The notes under the pieces: model-generated | The model's input: the letters and a program-made list of their open reading frames with translations, nothing else | The model's database searches: none | Told to the model about the DNA's origin: nothing | Assembly: GCA_042576225.1 (NCBI GenBank) | Contig: JBHPCA010000036.1 | Coordinates: 1 to 13,343 of the forward strand | Origin: GWF2-30-66 sp042576225 | GTDB lineage: Bacteria; Babelota; Babeliae; Babelales; Vermiphilaceae | DNA length: 13,343 nucleotides | Direction of reading: 5' to 3' | Made by a program: the position numbers and the translations under genes | Shown here: positions 1-7,836 of the stretch, one piece after another | How positions within the stretch are numbered: the first letter of the stretch is position 1 | Layout of the letters: each line of letters begins with the position of its first letter

Positions 1-35
1 GAGAATCTTTTTTTGAGTTATTCTTTCGTGGTTTA

Positions 36-806
36 TTAATTTTCGGATAAGCTCTTATAAACCTTATAACCCACAAAATACACAACTGAACTTAAAATAT
101 AAGAAAAAATCCCAATAAACAGTAGGGGTAAACCATACAAAAAACCTGCAGCGCATACAATTACTAGTAAAGAACCGGCCACTACAGATAATTTTGGGTT
201 AATTTTTTTGAAAGAAACAAAGTGCACCGAGGATATCATCAAAAAAGCTAGACCTAACACAAATAAGCCAAGCCAAATAGGATTGCGCAAAAATGGCAAA
301 ATGTTTTGTGAAACCCACGTAAAGTGTATTACCAACTGCGAAACTAAAAAAGCTGCCACTGTAGTTGGTAAACCAATAAAATAGTTAATGTTTTGTGTTT
401 TTGTCGCACTGGCAATATTAAATTTTGCCAACCTTAATAACCCGAAACACAGATACAAAGAAACTGAAATAAGTCCTAAAGCCCCCAAATTATGAAAGTA
501 CCAACTATAAAGCAAAATTGCAGGCGCAAAGCAAAAAGAGACTGCATCACACAAGGAATCAAGCTCCATGCCAAGGCAACTGGTAGAGCCAAATGCACGT
601 GCCAATTTTCCATCAAAAAGATCCATAACACCTGCTAACATAATGCAATAGGCAGCACCTATAAAATCACCATCCAATGTTTTTATAACTGAAAAAAGCC
701 CGAACACTGCATTTGCAAACGTAAAAAAATAAGGGATAACAAAAAGATTTTGCTTCCCTTTTTGCTTTAAATTTTTCAAACTAAACGCCTTCAAAATTAA
801 TCCCAA
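36..806 (-). CDS. pssA: CDP-diacylglycerol--serine O-phosphatidyltransferase
   Basis: An integral membrane enzyme that transfers the phosphatidyl group of CDP-diacylglycerol to L-serine, giving phosphatidylserine, the first step toward phosphatidylethanolamine. The full CDP-alcohol phosphatidyltransferase motif is visible at residues 62-87: D62-x2-D65-G66-x2-A69-R70-x8-G79-x3-D83-x3-D87. Around it are several hydrophobic segments, as expected for this multi-spanning family; 256 residues is a normal length. The gene begins 9 bases after the psd stop codon, and psd encodes the next enzyme, so the pair is almost certainly co-transcribed and perhaps translationally coupled. The start is uncertain. 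A TGA lies immediately upstream in frame, so translation must begin at TTG 804-806 or at TTG 792-794; neither has a strong Shine-Dalgarno sequence and no ATG lies near. The function is secure. Confidence 0.95.
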   Translation of the reverse strand: MGLILKAFSLKNLKQKGKQNLFVIPYFFTFANAVFGLFSVIKTLDGDFIGAAYCIMLAGVMDLFDGKLARAFGSTSCLGMELDSLCDAVSFCFAPAILLYSWYFHNLGALGLISVSLYLCFGLLRLAKFNIASATKTQNINYFIGLPTTVAAFLVSQLVIHFTWVSQNILPFLRNPIWLGLFVLGLAFLMISSVHFVSFKKINPKLSVVAGSLLVIVCAAGFLYGLPLLFIGIFSYILSSVVYFVGYKVYKSLSEN

Positions 807-815
807 TCAATACCA

Positions 816-1469
816 TTAAGACCATCTGCCAAGCACAGTCTGTCCACCATATACCCTTTGGCCAACACCAACATTCAATTTCACCTCAGCAGGCAAGAAA
901 ATATCAACCCTGGAACCAAAACGTATCATTCCATATTTGTCCCCAGCTTTTAGCGAATCACCCTCATTAACCCAACAGCATATTCTTCGCGCTACTAAAC
1001 CTGCAATCTGTCGCACTTTTATGGTTTTACCATTTTGTCCCAAAATAAGTAAATCATTTCTTTCATTTAGCTGGGAACTTTTTGGCAAAAAGGCAACTTT
1101 GAATGCTCCTTTTTTATATTTTATCTCTTTTACAGTCCCAGACATAGGCGCCCAATTCACATGCACATCAAATGGAGAAAGAAAAATAGAAACTCTTTGC
1201 GCATATCCATCTAAGCCATTATCTTTGTCATAAACAACATCTACGACTTTCCCATCAGCAGGACAAATAAGCACCGCGGGGTTATCTAAAGCCTCTTTGC
1301 AAACCCGCTGCGGGTTTCTAAAAAAATAAACACTAAAAATAAAAAGCCCCAGCACAACATAAATTACTGGTTTAAAAAACAGTAACGCAAATACTGCAAT
1401 TGCACCTAACACGAGCAATATTGGCAACCCTTGCGTCCATAATAAATTATTTTTAAACATATAAAACAT
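816..1469 (-). CDS. psd: Phosphatidylserine decarboxylase proenzyme (short type)
   Basis: Decarboxylates phosphatidylserine to phosphatidylethanolamine at the cytoplasmic membrane, using a pyruvoyl group made by self-cleavage. Residues 15-50 form two hydrophobic membrane segments followed by FFRNPQR. Family motifs then appear in order: PADGKV near 70-75, DVHVNWAP at 101-108, and the cleavage site RFGSRVDIFLP at 183-193. Cleavage between G185 and S186 would give a long beta chain and a short alpha chain of about 32 residues starting with pyruvoyl. The length of 217 matches the compact form of the family rather than the roughly 300-residue E. coli form. The ATG at 1467-1469 follows GGGAAAGCGGGT; a second ATG lies three codons in. 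It sits between an oxidoreductase gene (40-base gap) and pssA (9 bases), all on the same strand. Confidence 0.95.
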   Translation of the reverse strand: MFYMFKNNLLWTQGLPILLVLGAIAVFALLFFKPVIYVVLGLFIFSVYFFRNPQRVCKEALDNPAVLICPADGKVVDVVYDKDNGLDGYAQRVSIFLSPFDVHVNWAPMSGTVKEIKYKKGAFKVAFLPKSSQLNERNDLLILGQNGKTIKVRQIAGLVARRICCWVNEGDSLKAGDKYGMIRFGSRVDIFLPAEVKLNVGVGQRVYGGQTVLGRWS

Positions 1470-1509
1470 ACCCGCTTTCCCAAATCAAATTTTTACACTA
1501 AATTTTTTA

Positions 1510-2751
1510 TTAAACTTTTAATCTTTTTATATCAAACTTTTGTTTTCCCAATATAGCTTTCCTCAACATTCCCAATGGCCTTATATCGCCGATTAATAAA
1601 AATCCTTTCACAAATCCATCCTCAAGTAAAATCTTGTAGAAAAAGCCATCTCCAAAACTCACAACATTTTCATATTTTGCTTTATGACAAAAAGAGGTCA
1701 AATAAGAAGCAAAATCTATCCCCAAAAACCTCGACACTGCAAATGGCAACGCCCCGTTATACGCAACGGGCTCACCTGCCATAGATTGCGCCGCCACCAT
1801 ACCTTGCATACATGCATCCGGCCAGGTACAACTTCTCATATCCTGCCCGTTAACAAAATCTTTCACCTGAGCAGCATCACCACCAGAGTATATATTTTTT
1901 ATGCTTGTTTTCATATACTCATCAGTAATTATACCAAAATCACCAATTTTTACACCTGCCTCCTTTGCCAGGTCAATATTCGGCTTTACCCCAACCGCAA
2001 ATATAACCATATCGGCTAAAACAAACTTTCCAGAATTCAAAGCAACACAAGACACTCTATCATCTTCTGAAATAATCTCCTGCACCGTCTCATTACGCAA
2101 AACAGTAACCCCACGGGCTTCCATTAACTTTTCAATATACTCTGCACCTGCTTTATCACAACAATGGGCAAGCACATGCGAACCTCTTTCAACAATTGAA
2201 ACTTGTAATCCTTTTTTCGCTAGAGCATCTGCACACTCTATTCCTGTCATCCCAGCACCAATGACAACCGCATTTTTTGGCTTATTACGTTCTATAAACT
2301 CTAAAATAGAATTCGCATCCTGCAACGTATGAAACGTAAAGACGCCATTTACCCTTTCACGTACCCCCGCAATATTTGGCATCAAAGGTCTCGCACCGGT
2401 CGCTATAAACAATCTGTCATAAGAGATTTTTTCTTTTTCCTGTTTTTTTTCCTTCAGCGTATCTTCATCTTCAGAAGCTAACAGAATCTCATTGTTATCA
2501 GACAAAATCCTCTCTACTCTTCTACCCAAAATAAGAGTAATCTTTTTCTCTTCTAACTCCTTCTTAGCCCCCACAAATACATCTTGCATTTGCACGTCGC
2601 CCGCCAGATAATTTGCAAGCTTGCACTTGTTATATAGCCTCTCTTTCTCTTTCGATATACAAACAATCTCAGACGCTGGGTCCAAATCTCTTAACTTTTT
2701 CGCAGCCGTTAACCCTGCTGCTGAGTTTCCAATAATCACATACTTTTTCAT
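1510..2751 (-). CDS. FAD/NAD(P)-dependent pyridine nucleotide-disulfide family oxidoreductase
   Basis: A soluble two-dinucleotide-binding flavoprotein. The FAD-binding Rossmann motif is at residues 6-13 (IIGNSAAG), the connecting ATGARP at 117-122, the NAD(P)H-binding motif VVIGAGMTGIE at 162-172, and the second FAD contact YSGGDAAQ at 288-295. WPDACMQGMVAAQSMAG (309-325) and the early LYNKCKLANYLAGD segment (39-52) resemble rubredoxin reductases and the N-terminal half of NirB nitrite reductase. Cys43 falls where CoA-disulfide reductases have their redox cysteine, but the surrounding sequence is not the usual one for that enzyme, so a disulfide role is only possible. The electron acceptor is unknown. 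The ATG at 2749-2751 is preceded by TTAGGTG. It is the first gene of the set that runs into psd and pssA; a functional link to lipid synthesis is not evident. Confidence 0.9.
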   Translation of the reverse strand: MKKYVIIGNSAAGLTAAKKLRDLDPASEIVCISKEKERLYNKCKLANYLAGDVQMQDVFVGAKKELEEKKITLILGRRVERILSDNNEILLASEDEDTLKEKKQEKEKISYDRLFIATGARPLMPNIAGVRERVNGVFTFHTLQDANSILEFIERNKPKNAVVIGAGMTGIECADALAKKGLQVSIVERGSHVLAHCCDKAGAEYIEKLMEARGVTVLRNETVQEIISEDDRVSCVALNSGKFVLADMVIFAVGVKPNIDLAKEAGVKIGDFGIITDEYMKTSIKNIYSGGDAAQVKDFVNGQDMRSCTWPDACMQGMVAAQSMAGEPVAYNGALPFAVSRFLGIDFASYLTSFCHKAKYENVVSFGDGFFYKILLEDGFVKGFLLIGDIRPLGMLRKAILGKQKFDIKRLKV

Positions 2752-2764
2752 GTTAGCACCTAAC

Positions 2765-2788
2765 TAGCATCTAAATTAGCATCTAAAT
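2765..2788. repeat. Perfect 12-bp tandem duplication
   Basis: TAGCATCTAAAT occurs twice head to tail, at 2765-2776 and 2777-2788, just upstream of the oxidoreductase start and inside its leader. It may be replication slippage or a doubled binding site. The rest of the 280-base divergent intergenic region holds no gene that I can see. Confidence 0.8.
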
Positions 2789-2921
2789 TTTCTAGGCTTT
2801 AAAGTTACTTCCCCCCAAAAACCTAATTTTTGCTTATATTTTTACTCCATTTTACCCCACTGTGATTACCAGGATACTACACTACAGCCCTTTTGTCATC
2901 CAAATTTTTGCAGCATTTCGC

Positions 2922-2949
2922 TTGAAAATATTTCAGATTGTGGTAAAAT
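2922..2949 (+). promoter_or_regulatory. Predicted promoter of the S41 peptidase-like gene
   Basis: TTGAAA (2922-2927), a 16-base spacer and TAAAAT (2944-2949) preceded by TGG, making an extended -10. Transcription would start near 2956, leaving a leader of about 85-90 bases before the GTG start. Just upstream lies TTGCAGCATTTCGCTT, which recurs in similar form before the secreted-protein gene at 11308. Confidence 0.6.
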
Positions 2950-3031
2950 ATTAGAGAGGTTAGATAAATCACCCCCCAAGTGCTTTATCCCGTTTTTCTC
3001 ATAGAGTTTTTATTTTGTATAGTTTTATAAT

Positions 3032-4492
3032 ATGGAGTTTTTTGTGAAGATTCTACGTATTTTATGCATCTTTTCTCTATTACCATTTATTGGAAATTGT
3101 GGCGGAAATAACTGGCGCCAAACTGCAAAAAAAGATCTAGATTTTATATACATCACACTCAAAAAAAACCATCCTGGAGCCGCAAATCCCGTACAGGCAT
3201 GGGAGCCTTCATTTAATCAATGGCTCGAACAAGGCTATCAAGAAGCAACTAAAGCCCTTGACTCAGTATCTGACTATCAGGCCTACAAACATCTCTTGCT
3301 TGATTATACAAGAGGATTTTTCGATACTCATCTTTGGGTACATATAAAAAATAAAAAAAAGAATTCTACAGAAAACTGGAAACTCTCATTTGAATGTGCG
3401 TATACAGGAAAAGAAGTCATAGTAACAGAAAGTTCTGATCCAAAAATAGCTTGCTCAGATATTTTGATTTCTGTTGATGGGGTTCCTACTAAACAGTTCC
3501 TAAAAAAAATAGTCTCCCGTTTTTCTATCAATCCAAAAATAGAAGCTTCACTTTACAAAACAACTCGTTTTCTCTCTCTCGTTCGAATAGATCCTTGTTC
3601 CACCCATTGGCCAATATTCGCTCTTGCCAAAAACTACACCTTTAAAACCAAAAATGGCAAACTCGTAGAATACACAACACAATGGGAAAAAACAACAGAA
3701 GCTGTTTCAATAAAAAGATTATCTGAATTCTCGCTCAAAGAACTAAAAGACAATTGTGTGTGGGTTTCACTACCCAGTTTTCATCCAAATAACAAACAAG
3801 AGAAAAATCTAAAACATATCATATCTACTATAAAAAAATATCGTGACAGTAATGCGATTATATTTGACTTACGAAATAATGGTGGGGGAAATTCTGCCTG
3901 GGGAACAAGTATAATCAAAGCCCTCGTTGGAAAAAAATATTTTACACAAAAGGCTACCATTATTTCTGAGTATTGGCGTGCTTCGAAGGGCAACCTCAAG
4001 CACTTACAGGGCTACCAAGAAATTTTTTCTACACAATTTCCCGCAGAGCACCCTATACACCAGGAACTAAAAGATCAAGTCCAAGGCATTGAAAAGGCAA
4101 TCGCAAATAATAAACAATTTTACATCTTAACCCCAAAAAAGGAAATTGTACCATATTCGGTTAAGTCGAAATTAAACCCTTCAACAAAAGTCTTTTGCAT
4201 TGTTGATGAATATTGTGTCAGTTCATCGCTTATTTTCATCGATGAATTAAAGATGGTGACGAATCCGGTTCTTGTAGGTCATCCAACAAATGCTGATACC
4301 GACTTTATGGATATAAGAAAGCTAGACCTACCAAGCGGCTATGGCTCATTATTTGTACCGATGGCATTTTTGGTTGGAAGAAAAAGAAAAAGCAATGAAT
4401 GCTATATGCCGGACATCCATATCTACGACACAATGCAAAACACACAAAAATTACAAACCTATATGATTGATGAAGTGATCAAGAAACAATGA
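3032..4492 (+). CDS. Secreted S41 family peptidase-like protein
   Basis: Probably an exported serine-peptidase-fold protein of the C-terminal-processing (S41) family. A hydrophobic signal peptide covers residues 5-20 and ends in FIGNC, a poor lipobox because Asn precedes Cys. Residues 143-160 (ILISVDGVPTKQFLKKI) look like the end of a PDZ-like domain. The S41 core follows: VWVSLPSF (243-250), IIFDLRNNGGGN (276-287) and VDEYCVSSSLIFID (391-404). Ser397 aligns with the usual nucleophile of TASASE-type motifs, but the Glu normally three residues after it is Leu400, and I cannot identify a clear catalytic Lys, so activity is unproven. The better start is GTG 3044-3046: GGAG lies at 3034-3037, exactly six bases before it, inside the ATG-GAG of the longer reading. 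That gives 482 residues. It is a single gene with its own promoter. Confidence 0.85.
   Translation: MEFFVKILRILCIFSLLPFIGNCGGNNWRQTAKKDLDFIYITLKKNHPGAANPVQAWEPSFNQWLEQGYQEATKALDSVSDYQAYKHLLLDYTRGFFDTHLWVHIKNKKKNSTENWKLSFECAYTGKEVIVTESSDPKIACSDILISVDGVPTKQFLKKIVSRFSINPKIEASLYKTTRFLSLVRIDPCSTHWPIFALAKNYTFKTKNGKLVEYTTQWEKTTEAVSIKRLSEFSLKELKDNCVWVSLPSFHPNNKQEKNLKHIISTIKKYRDSNAIIFDLRNNGGGNSAWGTSIIKALVGKKYFTQKATIISEYWRASKGNLKHLQGYQEIFSTQFPAEHPIHQELKDQVQGIEKAIANNKQFYILTPKKEIVPYSVKSKLNPSTKVFCIVDEYCVSSSLIFIDELKMVTNPVLVGHPTNADTDFMDIRKLDLPSGYGSLFVPMAFLVGRKRKSNECYMPDIHIYDTMQNTQKLQTYMIDEVIKKQ
3034..3037 (+). promoter_or_regulatory. Ribosome binding site that selects GTG start
   Basis: GGAG followed by six T residues and then GTG at 3044. 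It overlaps the upstream ATG at 3032, so that ATG is unlikely to be the start. The same GGAG-N6-GTG layout appears in the propeller gene on the minus strand. Confidence 0.7.
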
Positions 4493-4568
4493 AACTAGAA
4501 TATCTATTTTGGAAAACAAAAAAGTAATGCTAGGATCTTTTTAAAACATCAATTATTTCTTGCATAAA

Positions 4569-4577
4569 TGTTAAAAT
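4569..4577 (+). promoter_or_regulatory. Extended -10 promoter element
   Basis: TGTTAAAAT, identical to the element before msrAB at 8426-8434. No convincing -35 is visible at normal spacing. A second -10-like TATAAT lies at 4602-4607, directly before the ATG of the small downstream frame. Confidence 0.4.
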
Positions 4578-4607
4578 ACAAAAATTAAATAAAGCTTGGG
4601 GTATAAT

Positions 4608-4805
4608 ATGATAGAAAAACATCCCAATAAACTGTATACAACGATAACACTTTCTGATTTTAAAGATACTCACTACATAAACCAGTTAATAGAACTAGAT
4701 ATCGGGTTAGAATTAGCCCCTTTGTCATTTGCCCATATTAATTCGCCTGCTATGTCTGTATTAAAATTTTTGTGTCAGCATACTTACCCCTTTTTGACAA
4801 GTTAA
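4608..4805 (+). CDS. Hypothetical small protein or truncated gene fragment
   Basis: A 65-codon frame starting at ATG 4608 after TTGGGGTATAAT. I do not recognise it. It has no signal peptide, and its composition (acidic and basic residues spread among Ile, Leu, Tyr and Thr, with segments such as TTITLSDFKDTHYINQLIEL) looks more like a genuine soluble domain than a random AT-rich frame. Its last 56 bases overlap, antisense, the 3' end of the propeller gene, which suggests either a convergent small gene or the N-terminal stump of a longer gene cut off where that gene begins. A TGTTAAAAT promoter element lies 31 bases upstream. A TTG at 4596 gives a four-residue longer reading. Confidence 0.4.
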   Translation: MIEKHPNKLYTTITLSDFKDTHYINQLIELDIGLELAPLSFAHINSPAMSVLKFLCQHTYPFLTS

Positions 4806-6099
4806 GCATCTTTTTCTTAAAATCAAGATCTACAAAAAAAGTATCTATGCCTGATTTTTCATAAAATACTTTTATAGCCTTGTTGCTTTTTGTAAACGCT
4901 ATTTCATTAATCTTTTTTTCTTTCCCGCAAGACATTTTATAATCATATAATATTTTATTACATATCATGTTGCCTTTTGGTAAACCATAAACCCTCAATT
5001 CTTTAACATTGCGCCCTAAAGAAAGACGATGAGGGAATATACCGTTTTCAGGACCCTTATACCAAAATAAATCACAAAGAGCCAGCTGGTTATGCGTATT
5101 AAATTTATATTTATTTTTTTTATCTTCGTGCTCGGATTTTATATTGCAAGCAATCTCTAAATACAATTTTCCAGTTAAGGCATCAACAGCTTTAAGACAA
5201 TGATGCGAACCGTTGTAATTAACAAAGAAATATTTACCGTTTTGGGTAAACCCATAATTATATTCTGAAAGTTTTGGCATGCACAGCTCTGAGAACTTAA
5301 CCTGCAAGCTTGAAATATCTAACAAACACAGATAGTGGTCAACCTCAAAATCAAACATCTTTACATCAGGCTTGCAACGTTTAACACAGATAGATTTACT
5401 GTTGCTACTTAACTTATAATTTTTTACGCCTCCCAACTCCTTATGAGTCCAATCTAGAGTATCAAAAATTCGCAAACACCTGCCTGCTAGAAGAACAACA
5501 AAGTATTTACCGTCATTGGTGAAATCGAAATATGTTCTAAGTTTAATATCCTCAATCTCAAACACCTTTTTACAACTAATTTTACCATTTAAACTTTTAG
5601 TTTTATAAAATCTCAAAAATTCTTTATTTAAACTATTATTAAAGTATCTAAAAACCAAAAATAACCCGTTTTTACTAGTTTTGCACATACAAACAACCTC
5701 TTTAGGGTGCTCTTTTATTTCCTTTTTCAATACAAGTTTTACACTCTCCGCATCAAAAATCTTTAAAAAACTGCCTACAGCAAGCCAAACATATTTTCCA
5801 TTTTTTAAAAGCCCATAACCATCCAATCTGCTAGCTTTTTTTATTTCTAGTTTTTGTTCCCCATTGCTAATATCAAATATTACGTAACAATCCCTAAAAT
5901 TCCCCCAAGAAATATAAGTCAAAGAAAGATTTCTGCATTTTAACGCCTTTGTAACTTTTAAAGCTTTTTTTATTTTATCTTTATAAAAAACCTTTTTGCC
6001 TTTTTTCTTATCCATAGCAAGCAAATTATTACTTGTACTCACCAGAAAAGCCAATAGAAACATTATAACTATTTTTATAAATATTTTTTCAGATATCAC
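4750..6099 (-). CDS. Secreted WD40/beta-propeller-like hypothetical protein
   Basis: Probably an exported beta-propeller protein of unknown partner. The N-terminus has a hydrophobic segment (IKIVIMFLLAFLVSTSNN) and a plausible signal-peptidase site after LLA, followed by a lysine-rich stretch. The rest is a series of loose repeats of the kind aromatic-T/K-N-D/G-GKYF-V...-LRIFD. Clear examples are LLKNGKYVWLAV...LKIFDAES, FTNDGKYFVVLL...LRIFDTLD and FTQNGKYFFVNY...LKAVDALTGKLYL, typical of WD40/YVTN-like blades. Such proteins usually serve as binding scaffolds. The likely start is GTG 6097-6099, six bases after GGAG; an in-frame TTG at 6109-6111 would add four residues but lies on the Shine-Dalgarno sequence. 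Length is 449 residues. It is single, with its own strong promoter. The specific function is unknown. Confidence 0.75.
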   Translation of the reverse strand: MISEKIFIKIVIMFLLAFLVSTSNNLLAMDKKKGKKVFYKDKIKKALKVTKALKCRNLSLTYISWGNFRDCYVIFDISNGEQKLEIKKASRLDGYGLLKNGKYVWLAVGSFLKIFDAESVKLVLKKEIKEHPKEVVCMCKTSKNGLFLVFRYFNNSLNKEFLRFYKTKSLNGKISCKKVFEIEDIKLRTYFDFTNDGKYFVVLLAGRCLRIFDTLDWTHKELGGVKNYKLSSNSKSICVKRCKPDVKMFDFEVDHYLCLLDISSLQVKFSELCMPKLSEYNYGFTQNGKYFFVNYNGSHHCLKAVDALTGKLYLEIACNIKSEHEDKKNKYKFNTHNQLALCDLFWYKGPENGIFPHRLSLGRNVKELRVYGLPKGNMICNKILYDYKMSCGKEKKINEIAFTKSNKAIKVFYEKSGIDTFFVDLDFKKKMLNLSKRGKYADTKILIQT

Positions 6100-6105
6100 G
6101 ATAAT

Positions 6106-6109
6106 CTCC
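6106..6109 (-). promoter_or_regulatory. Ribosome binding site that selects GTG start
   Basis: On the minus strand the sequence is TTTGGAGATTATCGTG: GGAG, six bases, then GTG at 6099-6097. This makes the GTG a better start than the TTG that overlaps the GGAG. Confidence 0.7.
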
Positions 6110-6175
6110 AAATAATTTGAAAATATATGTCGATGCTAGATTAACAGTACTCAAAAATTGCAACTTCTGCTTAAC

Positions 6176-6204
6176 ATTCTAGCAAACCTCTTTTTAGCCT
6201 GCAA
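6176..6204 (-). promoter_or_regulatory. Predicted promoter of the beta-propeller gene
   Basis: TTGCAG (6204-6199), a spacer of exactly 17 bases ending in TGC, then TAGAAT (6181-6176). This is among the best promoter matches in the window, with both an extended -10 and optimal spacing. It predicts a leader of roughly 70 bases before GTG 6099. Confidence 0.65.
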
Positions 6205-6227
6205 CATATAAAAACCGCTTTCTCTAA

Positions 6228-6265
6228 TTTGAGAATTCAACTAATATTTGAGAATTCAACTAATA
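6228..6265. repeat. Perfect 19-bp tandem repeat with GAATTC core
   Basis: TTTGAGAATTCAACTAATA is repeated exactly at 6228-6246 and 6247-6265. A degenerate third unit (TTTGAGAAATAAATTCAA) follows at about 6269-6286. It lies between the photolyase stop codon and the promoter of the propeller gene. It may be an iterated binding site or simple slippage. Confidence 0.8.
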
Positions 6266-6291
6266 TATGTTTGAGAAATAAATTCAAAATT

Positions 6292-7662
6292 TTAGGTGTA
6301 TTTTTTATACAACGCCATGGATTTTTTTCTAATTTGCGCATAATCAACAATAGGTTTTGGGTAATCAATTTCCTTATATTTTGAACATTTTTCATGCCAT
6401 TTTTGTATATCCGCATTATTTACTTCCCTAAGCTCTGGCACCCATTTTTTAATATATTCACATGCACTATCAAATTTTTTAGATTGTAACCAAGGATTAA
6501 AAATCCTAAAATACGGCTGGCTATCTGCTCCAGTTGACGAACTCCATTGCCAATTTCCATTATTAACAGAAGGGTCATAGTCAATCAATTTTTGAGCAAA
6601 ATATTGTTCTCCTTTTTTCCAATCAATCAATAAAATTTTAATTAAAAAATTGCTTGTAATAAGTCGCCCTCTGTTGTGCATAAAACCGGTCTCATTAAGT
6701 TGACGCATACAAGCATCAACAATTGGAAATCCAGTTTTTCCTTTTTTCCATTTTTCAAACAATGACTTTTTATTTGGCCAAGAAATTTTATCGTATTTTT
6801 CTTTCATTGCATGACCAAAAACATGGGGAAAAAAGAATGCAATGTTATAATAAAAATCTCGCCAATAAAGTTGCTTTATCAAATCTTTAGAATTAATTGA
6901 TTTATTAATAACGTGGCAGACTTCACGAATTGATACGCAGCCAAACTTAATATAGGCAGACAATTTGGTTGTTTCATAAATTAAAATATTCCTTTTTTTA
7001 TCATAATCTTTAAATTTTTTCATTTTTTTTAAAATTAGAAGAGCATTTTTGCGACCTCCCTTTACAGCTGCCTTATTGTTTTTTTTGTAAAAACTTCCAA
7101 TATTGCCTTTAAATTCATTTTTAATTCTATAATTATTAGAAATATAATTCTTGTATCTATTCTTTGCAGTAGGTTTTATTTTATTTTTTTTTGCTTTGTT
7201 GTAATAAGGGGTATATTTTTTAAATGGTGTATTTGAGCCCGTCAAAAATGAACCAATGGGGTTTAGCAATAAGTCTTCATATGACTTAAAATCAACGTTA
7301 TATTCTTCACAAACTTTACAAATTTTTTTATCACGACTTATTGAATATGGTGTATAGTCAACATTTGCAAAAACTGCTTCAATTTTATTATTTTTTATTA
7401 AATCTTTAACAACTTCATGTGGCTTACCAAAGAAATAAAATAATTTAGAATCTTTTTTCTTAAGCTCTTTATCAAGCTCACTTAAAGATTCAACCATAAA
7501 CTGAACCGCATTATCAGACTTATAACTGTTTTTTAAAATTTGTTCAGGAGTGAATATAAAAATTGGGACAACTTTTTTTGATAATTTAAGTGCTTTCAAA
7601 AGGCCCATATTGTCACTAATTCTTAAAGATCTTCTGAAAATAAAAATAGATTTTTTATACAT
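6292..7662 (-). CDS. phrB: Deoxyribodipyrimidine photolyase / cryptochrome, class I
   Basis: A light-driven flavoenzyme that splits cyclobutane pyrimidine dimers. The N-terminal alpha/beta antenna domain (about 1-130) starts with FIFRRSLRISDN. The FAD-binding half shows KLSAYIKFGCVS (233-244), YWRDFYYNI (266-274), TGFPIVDACMRQLNETGFMHNR (310-331), and DYDPSVNNGNWQW with STGADSQPYFRIFNP (361-390). The tryptophan relay of the E. coli enzyme (W306, W359, W382) is preserved by spacing at W295, W348 and W371. The 456 residues match the family. The middle (about 155-230) is unusually rich in Lys and Asn, and the whole gene is very AT-rich. ATG 7660-7662 follows GGAC eight bases upstream. A blue-light-sensing cryptochrome role cannot be excluded, but the E. 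coli-like C-terminal motifs favour CPD repair. Confidence 0.95.
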   Translation of the reverse strand: MYKKSIFIFRRSLRISDNMGLLKALKLSKKVVPIFIFTPEQILKNSYKSDNAVQFMVESLSELDKELKKKDSKLFYFFGKPHEVVKDLIKNNKIEAVFANVDYTPYSISRDKKICKVCEEYNVDFKSYEDLLLNPIGSFLTGSNTPFKKYTPYYNKAKKNKIKPTAKNRYKNYISNNYRIKNEFKGNIGSFYKKNNKAAVKGGRKNALLILKKMKKFKDYDKKRNILIYETTKLSAYIKFGCVSIREVCHVINKSINSKDLIKQLYWRDFYYNIAFFFPHVFGHAMKEKYDKISWPNKKSLFEKWKKGKTGFPIVDACMRQLNETGFMHNRGRLITSNFLIKILLIDWKKGEQYFAQKLIDYDPSVNNGNWQWSSSTGADSQPYFRIFNPWLQSKKFDSACEYIKKWVPELREVNNADIQKWHEKCSKYKEIDYPKPIVDYAQIRKKSMALYKKYT

Positions 7663-7723
7663 TTTAAGTCCATATTTTCTTAATTTTTACTTGTTAATGG
7701 TAAAAAATAAATTTATTGATGCA

Positions 7724-7753
7724 ATTTTAACTGTTATTTTTTTAAGATAACAA
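7724..7753 (-). promoter_or_regulatory. Predicted promoter of the photolyase gene
   Basis: On the minus strand TTGTTA (7753-7748), an 18-base spacer and TAAAAT (7729-7724). The -10 lies about 60 bases before the ATG. Unlike most -10 boxes in this window it lacks the TG extension (CAGTAAAAT-like context). Confidence 0.5.
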
Positions 7754-7836
7754 TAGTTTTTTATATAAAAGCTGAGAATATACTTGTTTTAATATTTTTA
7801 TCGTTTTTATTATATTTTAGTAAAAGGGAGCATGGT

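Noticed and set aside
1..35. Possible terminator after pssA (GAAT...ATTC with an A/T tract)
   Set aside because: Only a four-base stem; too weak to call.
937..1233. Plus-strand open frame inside psd
   Set aside because: Lies fully antisense to a clear psd gene and has no family features; it is a shadow.
1575..2332. Several plus-strand open frames across the oxidoreductase gene
   Set aside because: Antisense to a well-conserved flavoprotein with all motifs in place; no ribosome sites.
6228..6286. CRISPR array
   Set aside because: The repeat units are directly adjacent with no spacers and there are no cas genes.
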